From: Permianibacter fluminis
GTDB taxonomy: Bacteria; Pseudomonadota; Gammaproteobacteria; Enterobacterales; Permianibacteraceae
Assembly (NCBI RefSeq): GCF_013179735.1
Contig: NZ_JABMEG010000001.1
Span: forward strand, 2,542,001-2,606,000
Direction: 5' to 3'
Length of the DNA: 64,000 bases
This document shows, piece after piece, positions 21,699-30,635 of the stretch; positions within the stretch are counted from its first letter, which is position 1, and the number at the start of each line of letters is the position of its first letter. A program made the position numbers and the translations under genes. A model generated the notes under the pieces. That model saw only the letters and a program-made list of their open reading frames with translations, was not told the origin of the DNA and ran no database searches.

Positions 21699-22877
21699 AT
21701 GATTACCCAACTGAAGAACATGGAGTGCTACGCCCCGGCTGCTCTCGGCAAGGTGGATGTCCTGATCAGTGGCGGCAGCATTGCTGCAATGGCTGCCGGT
21801 ATCGATATTCACGGTAGCGCGGTACAGGTTGTCGACGCACCGGATTGCCTTGTCGTGCCCGGCTTTGTCGATTCGTTGGCGCATATTATCGGCGGTGGTG
21901 GTGAAGGCGGTTTTCGCAGCCGCACCTCGGAGCTGCGGGTTGATGATGCCATCCGTGCCGGTGTGACCACGTTGGTCGGCGTGCTCGGCACGGACGCGGT
22001 GACGCGCACGCTGAGCAATCTGCTGGCCAAAGCGCGCGCACTGGATGAAGAAGGATTGACCTGCTTTTGCCACACCGGTTCGTATCAAATTCCGGCCCGG
22101 ACCTTGATGCGTGATGTCATGGAAGACTTGGTGCTCATCGACAAGTTCATCGGCGTCGGCGAGGTAGCCATTGCCGATCACCGTTCGTCGCAGCCGAGTC
22201 CCGATGAAATCAAGAAGCTGGCTTCGCAGGCGCGCGTGGGTGGCATGCTCGCCGGCAAGGCCGGCATTGTCAGCGTCCATGTGGGCGCAGCGTCGGCAGG
22301 TGTTGCGTTGCTGGAGCAGGTGGTCGCCGAGAGCGATATTCCTATCAGCCAGTTCTATCCCACGCACATGAATCGCAATCAGCGTTTGCTCGAACAAGGC
22401 TTTGGCTTTGTCCAACAGGGCGGCTATATCGATTTCACCACCAGCACCACCGCGCAGGAACTTGCCAGCGGTGAAATCAAATGCTCGCGGGCACTGAAGC
22501 TGGCGCTGGAGAACAGCGTTGACGTCAATAACATTACGTTCTCGTCCGACGCCAATGCTTCACTGCCGCTGTTTGACGAGCGCAATGCCTTCATTGGTCT
22601 GGGCGAGGGGAGAATTGCCAGCCTGTTCGAGGAGGTGGTGGATGCAGTCAAGCTCGAAGGCATTGCGCTGGAGACTGCGCTACGCGTCATCACCTGCAAC
22701 CCGGCCGCAATTCTGAAGCTGCCGCGAAAAGGTCAGCTGCGGGTCGGCAGTGATGCCGATCTGTTGCTGCTGGATCGTGACAGCCTGCGCATTCGCGCGG
22801 TCATGGCGGGCGGCCGCTGGCTCTACGCCGAACCGGAGCTGTCGCTACCGGTAACGCGCACCTCGCTGTTTATCTGA
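21699..22877 (+). CDS. iadA: Isoaspartyl-dipeptidase-like amidohydrolase with altered metal site
   Basis: The 392-residue protein aligns along its length with IadA, which hydrolyses beta-aspartyl dipeptides. IadA residues are kept: His62 (AHIIGGGGE), Glu69, Tyr129 (TGSYQIPART), Glu155 (GVGEVAIADHRSS, where E. coli has the carboxylated Lys and other members Glu), His194, His223 (PTHMNRN) and catalytic Asp284 (SSDANAS). The first His of the metal-binding HxH (QHVH in E. coli) is Leu60 here (D-S-L-A-H). Either a variant subfamily or a weakened enzyme results. It lies 17 bp after the permease gene, last in the operon; the gene symbol indicates family only. Confidence 0.8.
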   Translation: MITQLKNMECYAPAALGKVDVLISGGSIAAMAAGIDIHGSAVQVVDAPDCLVVPGFVDSLAHIIGGGGEGGFRSRTSELRVDDAIRAGVTTLVGVLGTDAVTRTLSNLLAKARALDEEGLTCFCHTGSYQIPARTLMRDVMEDLVLIDKFIGVGEVAIADHRSSQPSPDEIKKLASQARVGGMLAGKAGIVSVHVGAASAGVALLEQVVAESDIPISQFYPTHMNRNQRLLEQGFGFVQQGGYIDFTTSTTAQELASGEIKCSRALKLALENSVDVNNITFSSDANASLPLFDERNAFIGLGEGRIASLFEEVVDAVKLEGIALETALRVITCNPAAILKLPRKGQLRVGSDADLLLLDRDSLRIRAVMAGGRWLYAEPELSLPVTRTSLFI

Positions 22878-22988
22878 GTCTCGGCTCTTCAAAGCACCGC
22901 AGATGTTGACTTCCGTATGTGGTGGCTGGCATCGCACCCCGCTGATCTGGCAAGCTGAATACCTACTCCGCGAAATGGAAGGTCGGTG

Positions 22989-23474
22989 ATGAAGCGTGTA
23001 CTGCTGTTGGTGCTGTTTCTCGCCGTTGCCTATTGGCTGAAGTCTGGAAACGATCTGCCGGAACCGGCCGCAACGTCGGCCGCTGCATCGACCGCCACAT
23101 TGCCGGGCGAACAGCAGCCGGACCGTGAGGCAGACCAGTCAGCATCCGACGAATTGTCGCAAGCGTTTGCCAGTCGCCAGAGCAATCTGCAGCTGGCGGG
23201 CAGCGGTCGGGTGGTGAAGCTGCTGCGCGACGATACGCAAGGCAGCCCGCATCAGCGCTTTCTGTTGCGTACCTCGACCGGATTAACCCTGCTGGTCGCG
23301 CACAATATCGAGCTGGCGCCGCGGCTGAACGATCTGGCCGAAGGCGATACCGTCAGCTTTTACGGCGAGTACGAATGGAACGACAAAGGCGGCGTGATCC
23401 ACTGGACGCATCACGATCCCGCTGGCCGCCATCCCGATGGTTGGCTGGAGCATCGTGGCCAGCGCTATCAATAA
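22989..23474 (+). CDS. DUF3465-type exported protein
   Basis: The 161-residue protein has an N-terminal hydrophobic helix (residues 3-17), an Ala/Thr/Glu-rich linker, and a C-terminal OB-like domain. The C-terminal part contains [51 protein letters not shown] and [11 protein letters not shown]. This pattern is characteristic of DUF3465 proteins, of unknown function. A GGAAGG site precedes ATG 22989. It is convergent with the next gene. Confidence 0.8.
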   Translation: MKRVLLLVLFLAVAYWLKSGNDLPEPAATSAAASTATLPGEQQPDREADQSASDELSQAFASRQSNLQLAGSGRVVKLLRDDTQGSPHQRFLLRTSTGLTLLVAHNIELAPRLNDLAEGDTVSFYGEYEWNDKGGVIHWTHHDPAGRHPDGWLEHRGQRYQ

Positions 23475-23510
23475 GCGCTGGCGACTTGTTGCTTCAGTCT
23501 GCCGCGGCGT

Positions 23511-24143
23511 TCATCGCCGCAGCATCCAGAAACCCACCCAGATAAACCAGACAATCTGTGTCAACCCGAACACCGCTTTCATCATATCGAGTGAAGGGAT
23601 AACGGTGAGCACGCCAGCAACGCCAACGATGACACCGAACGCCGCCAGTGCGCGGGCGGCATTGCGAAGCAGCACCACGCTGAGCAGCAGCACCCAGACA
23701 CCGCCAAGCAATTCGACGCCACCACCGAGTGCATCCTGCACGACTTTGACCGTGGTCCAGACCGTCAGCGCCTGATCGGCGCTTTCGCCATGCAGTCGGG
23801 CAACGGCAGCAAATCCGATTTGACTGACCATGCCGCTCGCCATGACAAAACCGGCCCAGATATAGCCAAACGGTGTGGTGAGGGGCATCAGCACCGGCGC
23901 GCTGCTGTGCAAACGCTGGTGCAGACCTGCGGTGAGTACGACCAGCGCGATGCCAGAGGCGTAGTAAAGCAGCGCCCAGAATTGGGTTAGGCCACCGTGC
24001 TCCAGCGTGTAGCTGAGCTTTTGTGCCGCCGTCCAGCCGGTCGTGTCGCCGGGCTGAAAGGCGGCGAGCACGGCAAAGCTGATGAGGTAGAGCAGTGCTT
24101 GCGCCAATGCTGCGCAGGCGCCGGCTTTCACTAGTCGTTCCAT
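23511..24143 (-). CDS. DUF4386-type membrane protein
   Basis: The 210-residue protein has about six hydrophobic helices, with short loops and few charged residues. The overall pattern (alternating helices, WTAAQKLSYTLEHGG loop, conserved C-terminal FWML) matches small DUF4386 integral membrane proteins, whose role is unknown. GGGAGAACC precedes ATG 24143. It stands alone between a convergent and a same-strand gene. Confidence 0.7.
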   Translation of the reverse strand: MERLVKAGACAALAQALLYLISFAVLAAFQPGDTTGWTAAQKLSYTLEHGGLTQFWALLYYASGIALVVLTAGLHQRLHSSAPVLMPLTTPFGYIWAGFVMASGMVSQIGFAAVARLHGESADQALTVWTTVKVVQDALGGGVELLGGVWVLLLSVVLLRNAARALAAFGVIVGVAGVLTVIPSLDMMKAVFGLTQIVWFIWVGFWMLRR

Positions 24144-24196
24144 GATGGTTCTCCCTTTTCTGTGTTGGTGTGATTCCTGTCGGAAATGTCGATTGC

Positions 24197-25525
24197 TTAC
24201 AGCGTCGTTTTCAGCGCCGCCGCAATCGCACGCAGCGCCGGGTCAATTCCGTGTTGGTAATCCTGGTAACGCAGTGGTGCACTGATATCCGGCGCCAGCG
24301 ATTGCACCCGAATCGGATGCTTGAGGATCGAACCGTGACAATCGTCTTCCGGACAGCCAGTGACATAGTTATGCCGCTCGGTCGCAATCAGCACCTCCGC
24401 TTTCGATACCGGCAACTCCACCAGATTACCTTCCGCCCAGTATTCGAGTGCATCGCCAATCGGTTCGCCAACAATCACCACGCGATCACCACCCGCTTGC
24501 TTCAGATAGCCGAGGCTGGCGATGCCGGCCGAAAAGGTGCGGCCGGAGGTGATGGCGAAAATTTTTCCGTTCGGTGGCAGCATGGTCGGCAAGGTCTGCA
24601 TCAGCGCGCGGGTGTTGTTCAGGTCACCGCCGCTGTTGAGCCGCAGATCGACAATGATGTGTTGCGGTTTTTGTGCCGCAATTGCAGCCAGCACGGCGTC
24701 AATAAAACTGCTGTCGAGGCGCTGACCCGCTGCGTGGGTGTTGTAACGTAACTGCAGGTAAAAGGCGTTCAGATCCGGTAGTGATGCGTAGCGAAACAGC
24801 TTGTCTGGTTCGGCGAGATAAAGCGGCGTCGGGATGCGTGGCGACAGATTGGCTGGCAGCAGTTCGACCAGTCGCGAGTGGCTGAAGAAGGTATAGCGGC
24901 CATGTGCTGGCGGCTGCACCGTCGCCGGCAGGGAGACTTCACTGATTTTGCCCTTGCTGTTCTGCACACGCAGGGTCAGTACGTCAGGCTTTTCGGCAAG
25001 GCCGGCGGCGTGCAGCAGTTCGGCGGATTCCAGCCAATAGCCGAGCCAGTCGTCACGCTTGCCGGGTACGGCGCCCCAGTACTGCGCAAAGGCTTGCCGC
25101 AATTCGTCCACCGGATGGTCGTCGATGGCCAGAATTTTTTCGCCGATTAGGGTCGGCTCATCCGCATCAATGATGAAAAGCCCGTCGGCGAAGACGTGGG
25201 TGCGCACGGGTATCCGGTTGAATTGACTGGGCCACAGTCCCGCCACCAGCATGGTGTGACCGTTGTGGGCCAGAGCAAAAATTCGACTGACTTCAAGCTG
25301 GAATGCGGCGGTGCTGATGTCGCTGGCGCGTTTGCTCAGCGGCTCCAGCACGGCGTAGGCTTGTTCGCGCTCGGTGACGGTAAAGGCGGCATCCTGTTGC
25401 AGCAGCTTGCGTACGGTTTCGATGTCGGCAGTAAATTCATCGCCATAACAGACATGGATATAACCGGCATTGCCGAGCAACGCTGCCGCAAAGCAGAGCG
25501 TGATGCAACGCTGAGTGATCGCCAT
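24197..25525 (-). CDS. Exported S41-family (tail-specific-like) serine peptidase
   Basis: The 442-residue protein carries a signal peptide (ITQRCITLCFAAALLGNAG). The C-terminal half has the S41 catalytic core: IIVDLRLNSGGDLNNT (about 290-305), then GRTFSAGIASLGYL with Ser332 as the likely nucleophile and GEPIGDALEYWAEGN. There is a degenerate PDZ-like middle (ILAIDDHPVDELRQAF). ATG 25525 has a GAAGG site; ATGs further upstream lack support. It probably acts in the periplasm on peptides or proteins. CPEDDCHG may form a disulfide. Confidence 0.75.
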   Translation of the reverse strand: MAITQRCITLCFAAALLGNAGYIHVCYGDEFTADIETVRKLLQQDAAFTVTEREQAYAVLEPLSKRASDISTAAFQLEVSRIFALAHNGHTMLVAGLWPSQFNRIPVRTHVFADGLFIIDADEPTLIGEKILAIDDHPVDELRQAFAQYWGAVPGKRDDWLGYWLESAELLHAAGLAEKPDVLTLRVQNSKGKISEVSLPATVQPPAHGRYTFFSHSRLVELLPANLSPRIPTPLYLAEPDKLFRYASLPDLNAFYLQLRYNTHAAGQRLDSSFIDAVLAAIAAQKPQHIIVDLRLNSGGDLNNTRALMQTLPTMLPPNGKIFAITSGRTFSAGIASLGYLKQAGGDRVVIVGEPIGDALEYWAEGNLVELPVSKAEVLIATERHNYVTGCPEDDCHGSILKHPIRVQSLAPDISAPLRYQDYQHGIDPALRAIAAALKTTL

Positions 25526-25719
25526 CTTGCCTTCTCGCTTCGTCATATTGCCTGGGTGAAGCGCCACCCCGGCGGATGTGGTCCATACGCTAGCGTTCGT
25601 CGGTATGTGCGAGCCATGCAATTTGTCGCGAAATGTGAATGGCGGGAATAGTGCCTTGTTTTCGCGCCGGTTGGCGAACTAGCCTTCCGCCACGATTCAT
25701 GGGATCAGGGGATACCTCC

Positions 25720-26781
25720 ATGTGGCGCTGCGTCATGATCTTGTTTCTGTGCGTGCTGGCGAAAGCCAGCTTTGCTGCCGGCTTTACGCTGCACCAACTC
25801 GCTGATGGCATTTACGCAACCGAGCGAACCGAACCGGCGGGTCTGATGTTTGACGCCAACAACGTCTTCATCATCAATGAGGCCGATGTGATTGTGGTCG
25901 ACAGCAATATCAGCCCGGATTCCAGCAAGGAAGTGCTGGCGGCCTTGCGCAAATTGACCAACAAGCCGGTGCGTTACGTCATCAATACCCACTGGCATGA
26001 AGACCATATTCTCGGTAACAGTGTCTGGCGCGACGCGTATCCGGGCGTCGAGTTCATCGGCCATGTACAGACCCATGACGATTTGACCACCACGGGCGCA
26101 AGCAACCGCAAGAGTTTGCTGGAGAGTGGTGCCGATGGCGTTGCCAGTTTGCGCGAAGCCATTCGCAGCAAAGTTGGCTTGGCTGGCACTCCGCTGACCG
26201 AAGAAGAGCGCATCAGCCACGAAAGCGATATCTTTCTGGTCGAACGCTATCTGAAAGAGGCGGGTGCGTTGCCAATTATCGAGCCTGATATTGCATTGGA
26301 CTCGGAGCTGGTGTTGCAGCGCGGTCAGCGCCGGATTGACATTCGTTTTCTTGGCGCGGCGCATACCCGTTCCGATCTGGTGGTCTGGCTGCCCAACGAA
26401 AAAATTCTGATTGCTGGCGATTTGCTGGTCTGGCCGATTCCGCTGGTTGGCTCGACCTCGTATCCTGCGGCCTATGCCGAGACCTTGAAGAAGTTGTCGG
26501 CGCTGCCGGCAACATCCATCGTGCCCGGACATGGCCCGGTGTTTCACGATGACCACTACCTGCGGCAGATGATTGTGCTGCTGGACGGGCTGACGGCCCA
26601 GGTCAAGGCCGCCAAGGCGCGCGGCGAAACGCTGGAACAAGCGGCAAAGAGCGTCGATTTGTCAGCGCTGCGACAACCCTTTGTTGGCGACTCGATCTTG
26701 CTGAAGATAATCTTCAATATGTATGTGAAGAGTTCCGGCATTGCGGCCGCGTATCAGGAAGCTGCTGCGCCGGTGAAATAG
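25720..26781 (+). CDS. Exported metallo-beta-lactamase-fold hydrolase
   Basis: The 353-residue protein begins with a signal peptide (to about residue 20). The MBL signature is THWHEDH with ligands His91, His93, Asp95 and His96, followed by FLGAAHTRSDLVVWLP, AGDLLVWP and the C-terminal PGHGPV. The layout resembles quinoprotein-relay SoxH-like or subclass B3-like hydrolases rather than a proven beta-lactamase. AGGGGAT lies upstream of ATG 25720. Substrate is unknown, and resistance should not be inferred. Confidence 0.8.
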   Translation: MWRCVMILFLCVLAKASFAAGFTLHQLADGIYATERTEPAGLMFDANNVFIINEADVIVVDSNISPDSSKEVLAALRKLTNKPVRYVINTHWHEDHILGNSVWRDAYPGVEFIGHVQTHDDLTTTGASNRKSLLESGADGVASLREAIRSKVGLAGTPLTEEERISHESDIFLVERYLKEAGALPIIEPDIALDSELVLQRGQRRIDIRFLGAAHTRSDLVVWLPNEKILIAGDLLVWPIPLVGSTSYPAAYAETLKKLSALPATSIVPGHGPVFHDDHYLRQMIVLLDGLTAQVKAAKARGETLEQAAKSVDLSALRQPFVGDSILLKIIFNMYVKSSGIAAAYQEAAAPVK

Positions 26782-26914
26782 GGCAATGGCGATGGCTACA
26801 GTGTCTTACCACGTAGCTAGTGAAGAAGTGCGGCGGCATCAGCCATGCCGCTTGTATCGATACTGCCCACTTCAATAGGTGCCCGCGTTGACTGGTGCAA
26901 CTCAAGGACCCTGA

Positions 26915-27412
26915 ATGCCTTCTGGACATCATTCCGCACTGATTCGTGCAGCCCAGCCTGCTGATGTCCCGCTGCTGCTGCATTTCATACAGCAATTGGC
27001 GCTGGCAGAAGACTTTCCCGGGCCGGTGGTCGTCACCGAAGTGGATTTGCAGCGCCGGTTATTTGGTGCCGAACAACTGGCCGAAGCGGTGATAGTCGAG
27101 TGTGAGCAGCGACCGGTCGGGTTTGCCGTGTTTTACCAAACCTTTTCCACCACCACCGGAAAAGCCGGCCTGCATCTGGACGATGTCTATCTGGAACCAG
27201 CCATGCAGGGCAGGGGCCTTGGCAAGCAGGTGTTTGCCTGGTTGGCTGCGGAAGCGCTGCGCCGGGATTGTGCCCGATTGGAATGGTGGTCTTTGCGCTG
27301 GAATGAACAGGCCAATGCGTTCTATGGCCGGATTCACGCTTCCGTGCGTGAGGAATTGCAGATATACCGGCTGGACCGCGATGCGATGCAGCGTCTAACG
27401 GAACACTCGTGA
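26915..27412 (+). CDS. GNAT-family N-acetyltransferase
   Basis: The 165-residue protein has the GNAT core: IRAAQPADVPLLLHFIQQLA at the N-terminus, LHLDDVYLEPAMQGRGLGKQVFAWL (beta4 and the acetyl-CoA-binding loop Q/R-x-x-G-x-G/A) and WWSLRWNEQANAFYGRIHA. The last motif resembles diamine/thialysine acetyltransferases (SAT-like), in which small amines are acetylated. An AAGGACC site precedes the ATG. It is an isolated gene. Confidence 0.85.
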   Translation: MPSGHHSALIRAAQPADVPLLLHFIQQLALAEDFPGPVVVTEVDLQRRLFGAEQLAEAVIVECEQRPVGFAVFYQTFSTTTGKAGLHLDDVYLEPAMQGRGLGKQVFAWLAAEALRRDCARLEWWSLRWNEQANAFYGRIHASVREELQIYRLDRDAMQRLTEHS

Positions 27413-27530
27413 CAATGGCGCCTTGCGAACGAGCGACGGATGTCGCTTGTATCAGCAAACGAATGCTGTTTTCGTAACATCAGGCGGCGTAGTGGGACGT
27501 GCCGCCAGCAACCCGCAAGGAGCGGCCGAT

Positions 27531-28007
27531 ATGAACAAAAGCCAGAAATCCGTCAAGCCCATTCCCGATGGCTACCACGCAATTACTCCCTACCTGATTG
27601 TCAATGACGCTGCCGCGGCTATTCACTTTTACCGGACCGCACTCGGCGCCAGCGAATTGCTGCGCATGCCAGCACCCAACGGCAAAATTGCTCACGCCGA
27701 GATCCGCATCGGTGATTCCGTGCTGATGCTTGCCGACGAGCATCCGGACATTCACGCTTTCGGCCCCAAGCATTACGGCGGCTCGCCCATGAGTCTGATG
27801 CTGTACGTGGAGGACGTGGACGCGGTGATCAATGGCGCGGTCAAGGCCGGCGCCACGCTGGTGCGGCCGATTGCCGACCAGTTCTACGGCGACCGTAGCG
27901 GCATCATCACCGACCCGTTCGGCCACAACTGGTTTATCGCGACCCATATCGAGGATGTGTCGCCGGAGGAGCTGGCAAGGCGGTCGGCGGACCAGGGTAC
28001 GGCTTAG
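27531..28007 (+). CDS. VOC-family (glyoxalase/PhnB-like) protein
   Basis: The 158-residue protein shows paired beta-alpha-beta-beta-beta units: ITPYLIVNDAAAAIHFYRTALGA, then SVLMLADEHPD, SLMLYVEDVDAVINGAVKAGATLV and GDRSGIITDPFGHNWFIATH. This is the usual PhnB-like vicinal oxygen chelate pattern. ATG 27531 is chosen for its AAGGAG site at ideal spacing. Members include glyoxalases, dioxygenases and resistance proteins; function here is open. Confidence 0.88.
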   Translation: MNKSQKSVKPIPDGYHAITPYLIVNDAAAAIHFYRTALGASELLRMPAPNGKIAHAEIRIGDSVLMLADEHPDIHAFGPKHYGGSPMSLMLYVEDVDAVINGAVKAGATLVRPIADQFYGDRSGIITDPFGHNWFIATHIEDVSPEELARRSADQGTA

Positions 28008-28063
28008 TGAGATGTTGGCGGCGCAGACGATGGGCAAAGTCTGCGTCGCAAAATTTAGCATTC

Positions 28064-28089
28064 GTACGATTGCGCTTCGCTAATCGTAC
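28064..28089. repeat. REP-like hairpin 1
   Basis: GTACGATT-GCG-CTT-CGC-T-AATCGTAC forms a near-perfect stem. The motif ending in CGTACCTACGA resembles dispersed extragenic palindromes of gammaproteobacteria. Confidence 0.6.
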
Positions 28090-28134
28090 CTACGAGGTCT
28101 AGCCGAGTGCGGTAAATCCTTCGAGGTTACATTC

Positions 28135-28161
28135 GGCGGAAAACCCTTCGGGTGTTCCGCC
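28135..28161. repeat. REP-like hairpin 2
   Basis: GGCGGAAAACCC-TTCG-GGTGTTCCGCC forms an 11-bp stem with one mismatch and a UUCG tetraloop. It is directly followed by CTACGA, the same tail as hairpin 1, so the two probably belong to one repeat family. Confidence 0.6.
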
Positions 28162-28170
28162 CTACGATGC

Positions 28171-28551
28171 TCACTTTTTCGGAGTCAGACAAGCTCGATA
28201 CCACGGTGTCCTCTTCTCGGTAAATGAATTTTCCATAACGGTTAGTGGAGGAGGTGTGATGCATGTAATCACGGCGGAAATGGCTCCTCCCTCGTAATCT
28301 CGCAGCCGTTTAACTGCGCACGTCTCGCCTCCAGCTAGACTCTTTAGATAGTCGTTCAACAGTCCTATTCTTAGCGTCTGCTTTTTTTCGACGCTTAATT
28401 TCAATTCTCCGGAGAGTTCGATTATCTCTCGCGGAAAATTAAATTCATATTCATCGCTAGTTGGATCTGGGGTAAGAAGGCAAGGCTCGGTATCGCGCAA
28501 GAAACAGCCGCTCAAAACGGCTATCGTAATGACCGCACCCAAGATTCTCAT
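28171..28551 (-). CDS. Small putative lipoprotein, hypothetical
   Basis: The 126-residue protein has a lipoprotein signal (LSGC lipobox, Cys16 after a hydrophobic MRILGAVITIAV). The mature part is charged with no recognised domain and three further cysteines (CLL, ETCAVK, VITCI). The gene is clearly A/T-richer than its surroundings and is flanked by repeats on both sides, a sign of transfer or an orphan gene. No homologue is recognised. Confidence 0.5.
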   Translation of the reverse strand: MRILGAVITIAVLSGCFLRDTEPCLLTPDPTSDEYEFNFPREIIELSGELKLSVEKKQTLRIGLLNDYLKSLAGGETCAVKRLRDYEGGAISAVITCITPPPLTVMENSFTEKRTPWYRACLTPKK

Positions 28552-28888
28552 GTCTTAAACCCATTTGTTTGCTATCGCTAGTCAATCGAATTGCTTGGTG
28601 ACACTACCATTTTATCCGGTTAGAGCCAGCGTTAGATTATTTGCACCTGCAGGTATGGTTATGTCTGTGGCGCTGTAGTGGCGATTTAGTATTGCGTAAT
28701 CGTACACTTGATTGCCCTGAGCTTACTCATGAATATCCGTCGTGGGCAAGCCCGCTCCCACAACGGTGTGGCGCTCCAATCTAGTGCCCCGCAGCATCCC
28801 GCAAACCACTATAATTGCCTCCATGCCCTTGGCGGCCTGTCCTGCGTGGTGCGGACCGCGAGCCTTGGGTTGTCATTGAGCCATCGCC
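28552..28888. repeat. Intergenic region with a REP element (core 28738-28766)
   Basis: This is 337 bp without a gene. At 28738-28766 the sequence GTCGTGGGCAAGCCCGCTCCCACAACG (reading TGTGGGAGCGGGCTTGCCCACGA on the other strand) matches the REP type common in pseudomonads and relatives. A TATAAT hexamer occurs at 28810-28815, but no good -35 hexamer lies 17 bp upstream, so it is only a possible promoter for the next gene. Confidence 0.6.
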
Positions 28889-30538
28889 ATGCTCCGACTA
28901 TCTGAACTTCGTTTGCCCATCGACCATGCCCCGGAGGCCTTGCCGGTTGCCATCAAGGAACGGTTGAAGCTGGGCAAGGACGATCTGCTGGATTTTACCG
29001 TTTTCAAACGCAGCCACGATGCGCGCCGCAAGGACGCGTTGATGCTGATCTACATCGTCGATCTCAGCCTGAAGAACGAGGCAGCGGTGCTGAACCGCTT
29101 TGCCAAGGACAGCCATGTCCGGCCGGCGCCAGACATGAGTTACAAGTTTGTCACCCAGGCGCCGGCGCTGACGCCGCACCGGCCTGTGGTGATTGGCTTT
29201 GGCCCCTGCGGGATCTTTGCTGCGCTGATTCTGGCCCAAATGGGCCTGCGGCCGATTGTGCTGGAGCGGGGCAAGGAGGTGCGTGAGCGCACCAAGGACA
29301 CTTGGGGCCTGTGGCGCAAGAAAATCCTGAACCCGGAATCGAACGTGCAGTTTGGTGAGGGCGGTGCCGGCACGTTTTCCGATGGCAAGCTGTATAGCCA
29401 GATCAAGGACCCGAAATTCTACGGCCGCAAGGTGATGCAGGAGTTTGTCAAAGCCGGAGCGCCGGAAGAAATCCTGTACTTGAGCCGGCCGCATATCGGC
29501 ACGTTCCGTTTGGTCGGCATGGTCGAAACCATGCGGGCGAACATTGTGCAGCTTGGTGGCGAGATCCGGTTTCAGCAGCGGGTCACCGATATCCAGATCG
29601 AGGACGCTCAGGTCCGTGGCGTGACGCTGGCGAGCGGCGAGCAGATCCGCACCGATCACGTGGTGCTCGCGCTCGGTCACAGTGCGCGCGACACCTTCGA
29701 GATGCTGCATCATCGCGGCGTGTACATGGAGGCCAAGCCGTTCTCGATTGGTTTTCGCATCGAGCATCCGCAATCGATCATCGACAGGGCGCGGTTCGGC
29801 AAATTTGCCGGTCACCCGTTGCTCGGTGCGGCCGATTACAAACTGGTGCATCACGCCAGCAATGGCCGCGCGGTTTACAGCTTTTGCATGTGTCCTGGCG
29901 GTACCGTGGTCGCGGCGACGTCAGAAGAGAACCGCGTGGTCACCAACGGCATGAGCCAGTATTCGCGTAACGAACGCAATGCCAATGCCGGCATGGTGGT
30001 CGGCATCACGCCGGCCGATTATCCGGGTGGCCCGCTGGCCGGTGTTGCGTTTCAGCGCGAGTTGGAATCGCGCGCGTTTGTGCTGGGTGGCAGCACGTAT
30101 GAAGCACCCGGACAGCTGGTCGGCGACTTTCTGGAAGGCAAAGCCTCGACGCAGTTTGGCGAGGTGTTGCCCTCATACAAACCGGCGGTGCATCTGACCG
30201 ATTTGTCGTCGGCACTACCGGATTACGCGATTCAGGCGATGCGCGAAGCGCTGCCGGCGTTCAACCGCCAGATCCGCGGTTATGCGATGCATGATGCGGT
30301 GCTGACCGGCGTCGAGACGCGCACCTCATCGCCGCTGCGTATCACCCGCGGCCCGGATTACCAGAGCTTGAATACCAAAGGTTTGTATCCAGCCGGCGAG
30401 GGCGCCGGTTACGCGGGCGGTATTCTGTCGGCGGGTGTTGATGGCATCAAAGTGGCCGAGGCCTTGGCGCTCAGTTTGACCGGCCAGCATCCGATGCCCT
30501 TGCATGATGAAGAAATGCTCGGCGAGATGGATGATTGA
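28889..30538 (+). CDS. NAD(P)/FAD-dependent oxidoreductase (FAD-dependent dehydrogenase family)
   Basis: The 549-residue protein has a FAD/NAD fingerprint inside an N-terminal extension (VVIGFGPCGIFAALILAQMG, about residues 100-120). The family-specific block NVQFGEGGAGTFSDGKLYSQIKD follows. It ends with the C-terminal FAD-contact motif GLYPAGEGAGYAGGILSAGVDGIK. This matches the widespread uncharacterised flavoproteins annotated as FAD-dependent dehydrogenases. The substrate is unknown; it is expected to be cytoplasmic. No ribosome site stands out before ATG 28889. Confidence 0.85.
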   Translation: MLRLSELRLPIDHAPEALPVAIKERLKLGKDDLLDFTVFKRSHDARRKDALMLIYIVDLSLKNEAAVLNRFAKDSHVRPAPDMSYKFVTQAPALTPHRPVVIGFGPCGIFAALILAQMGLRPIVLERGKEVRERTKDTWGLWRKKILNPESNVQFGEGGAGTFSDGKLYSQIKDPKFYGRKVMQEFVKAGAPEEILYLSRPHIGTFRLVGMVETMRANIVQLGGEIRFQQRVTDIQIEDAQVRGVTLASGEQIRTDHVVLALGHSARDTFEMLHHRGVYMEAKPFSIGFRIEHPQSIIDRARFGKFAGHPLLGAADYKLVHHASNGRAVYSFCMCPGGTVVAATSEENRVVTNGMSQYSRNERNANAGMVVGITPADYPGGPLAGVAFQRELESRAFVLGGSTYEAPGQLVGDFLEGKASTQFGEVLPSYKPAVHLTDLSSALPDYAIQAMREALPAFNRQIRGYAMHDAVLTGVETRTSSPLRITRGPDYQSLNTKGLYPAGEGAGYAGGILSAGVDGIKVAEALALSLTGQHPMPLHDEEMLGEMDD

Positions 30539-30635
30539 TGGCATTCGAGCGTGACGCAGAGGTTTGCTGTTTGATGCAGTCGCTGTGTGGGGTGGTATGG
30601 CGTGGGGTGCTGTCGCTGCAGTTGCTGTAGCTGGT

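Noticed and set aside
12271-22877. Cyanophycin synthesis locus
   Set aside because: No cphA-like synthetase is present. The peptidase is exported, which points to use of external material instead.
25720-26781. Beta-lactamase resistance gene
   Set aside because: The HxHxDH fold motif alone does not show beta-lactamase activity, and the protein layout fits several other MBL hydrolases.
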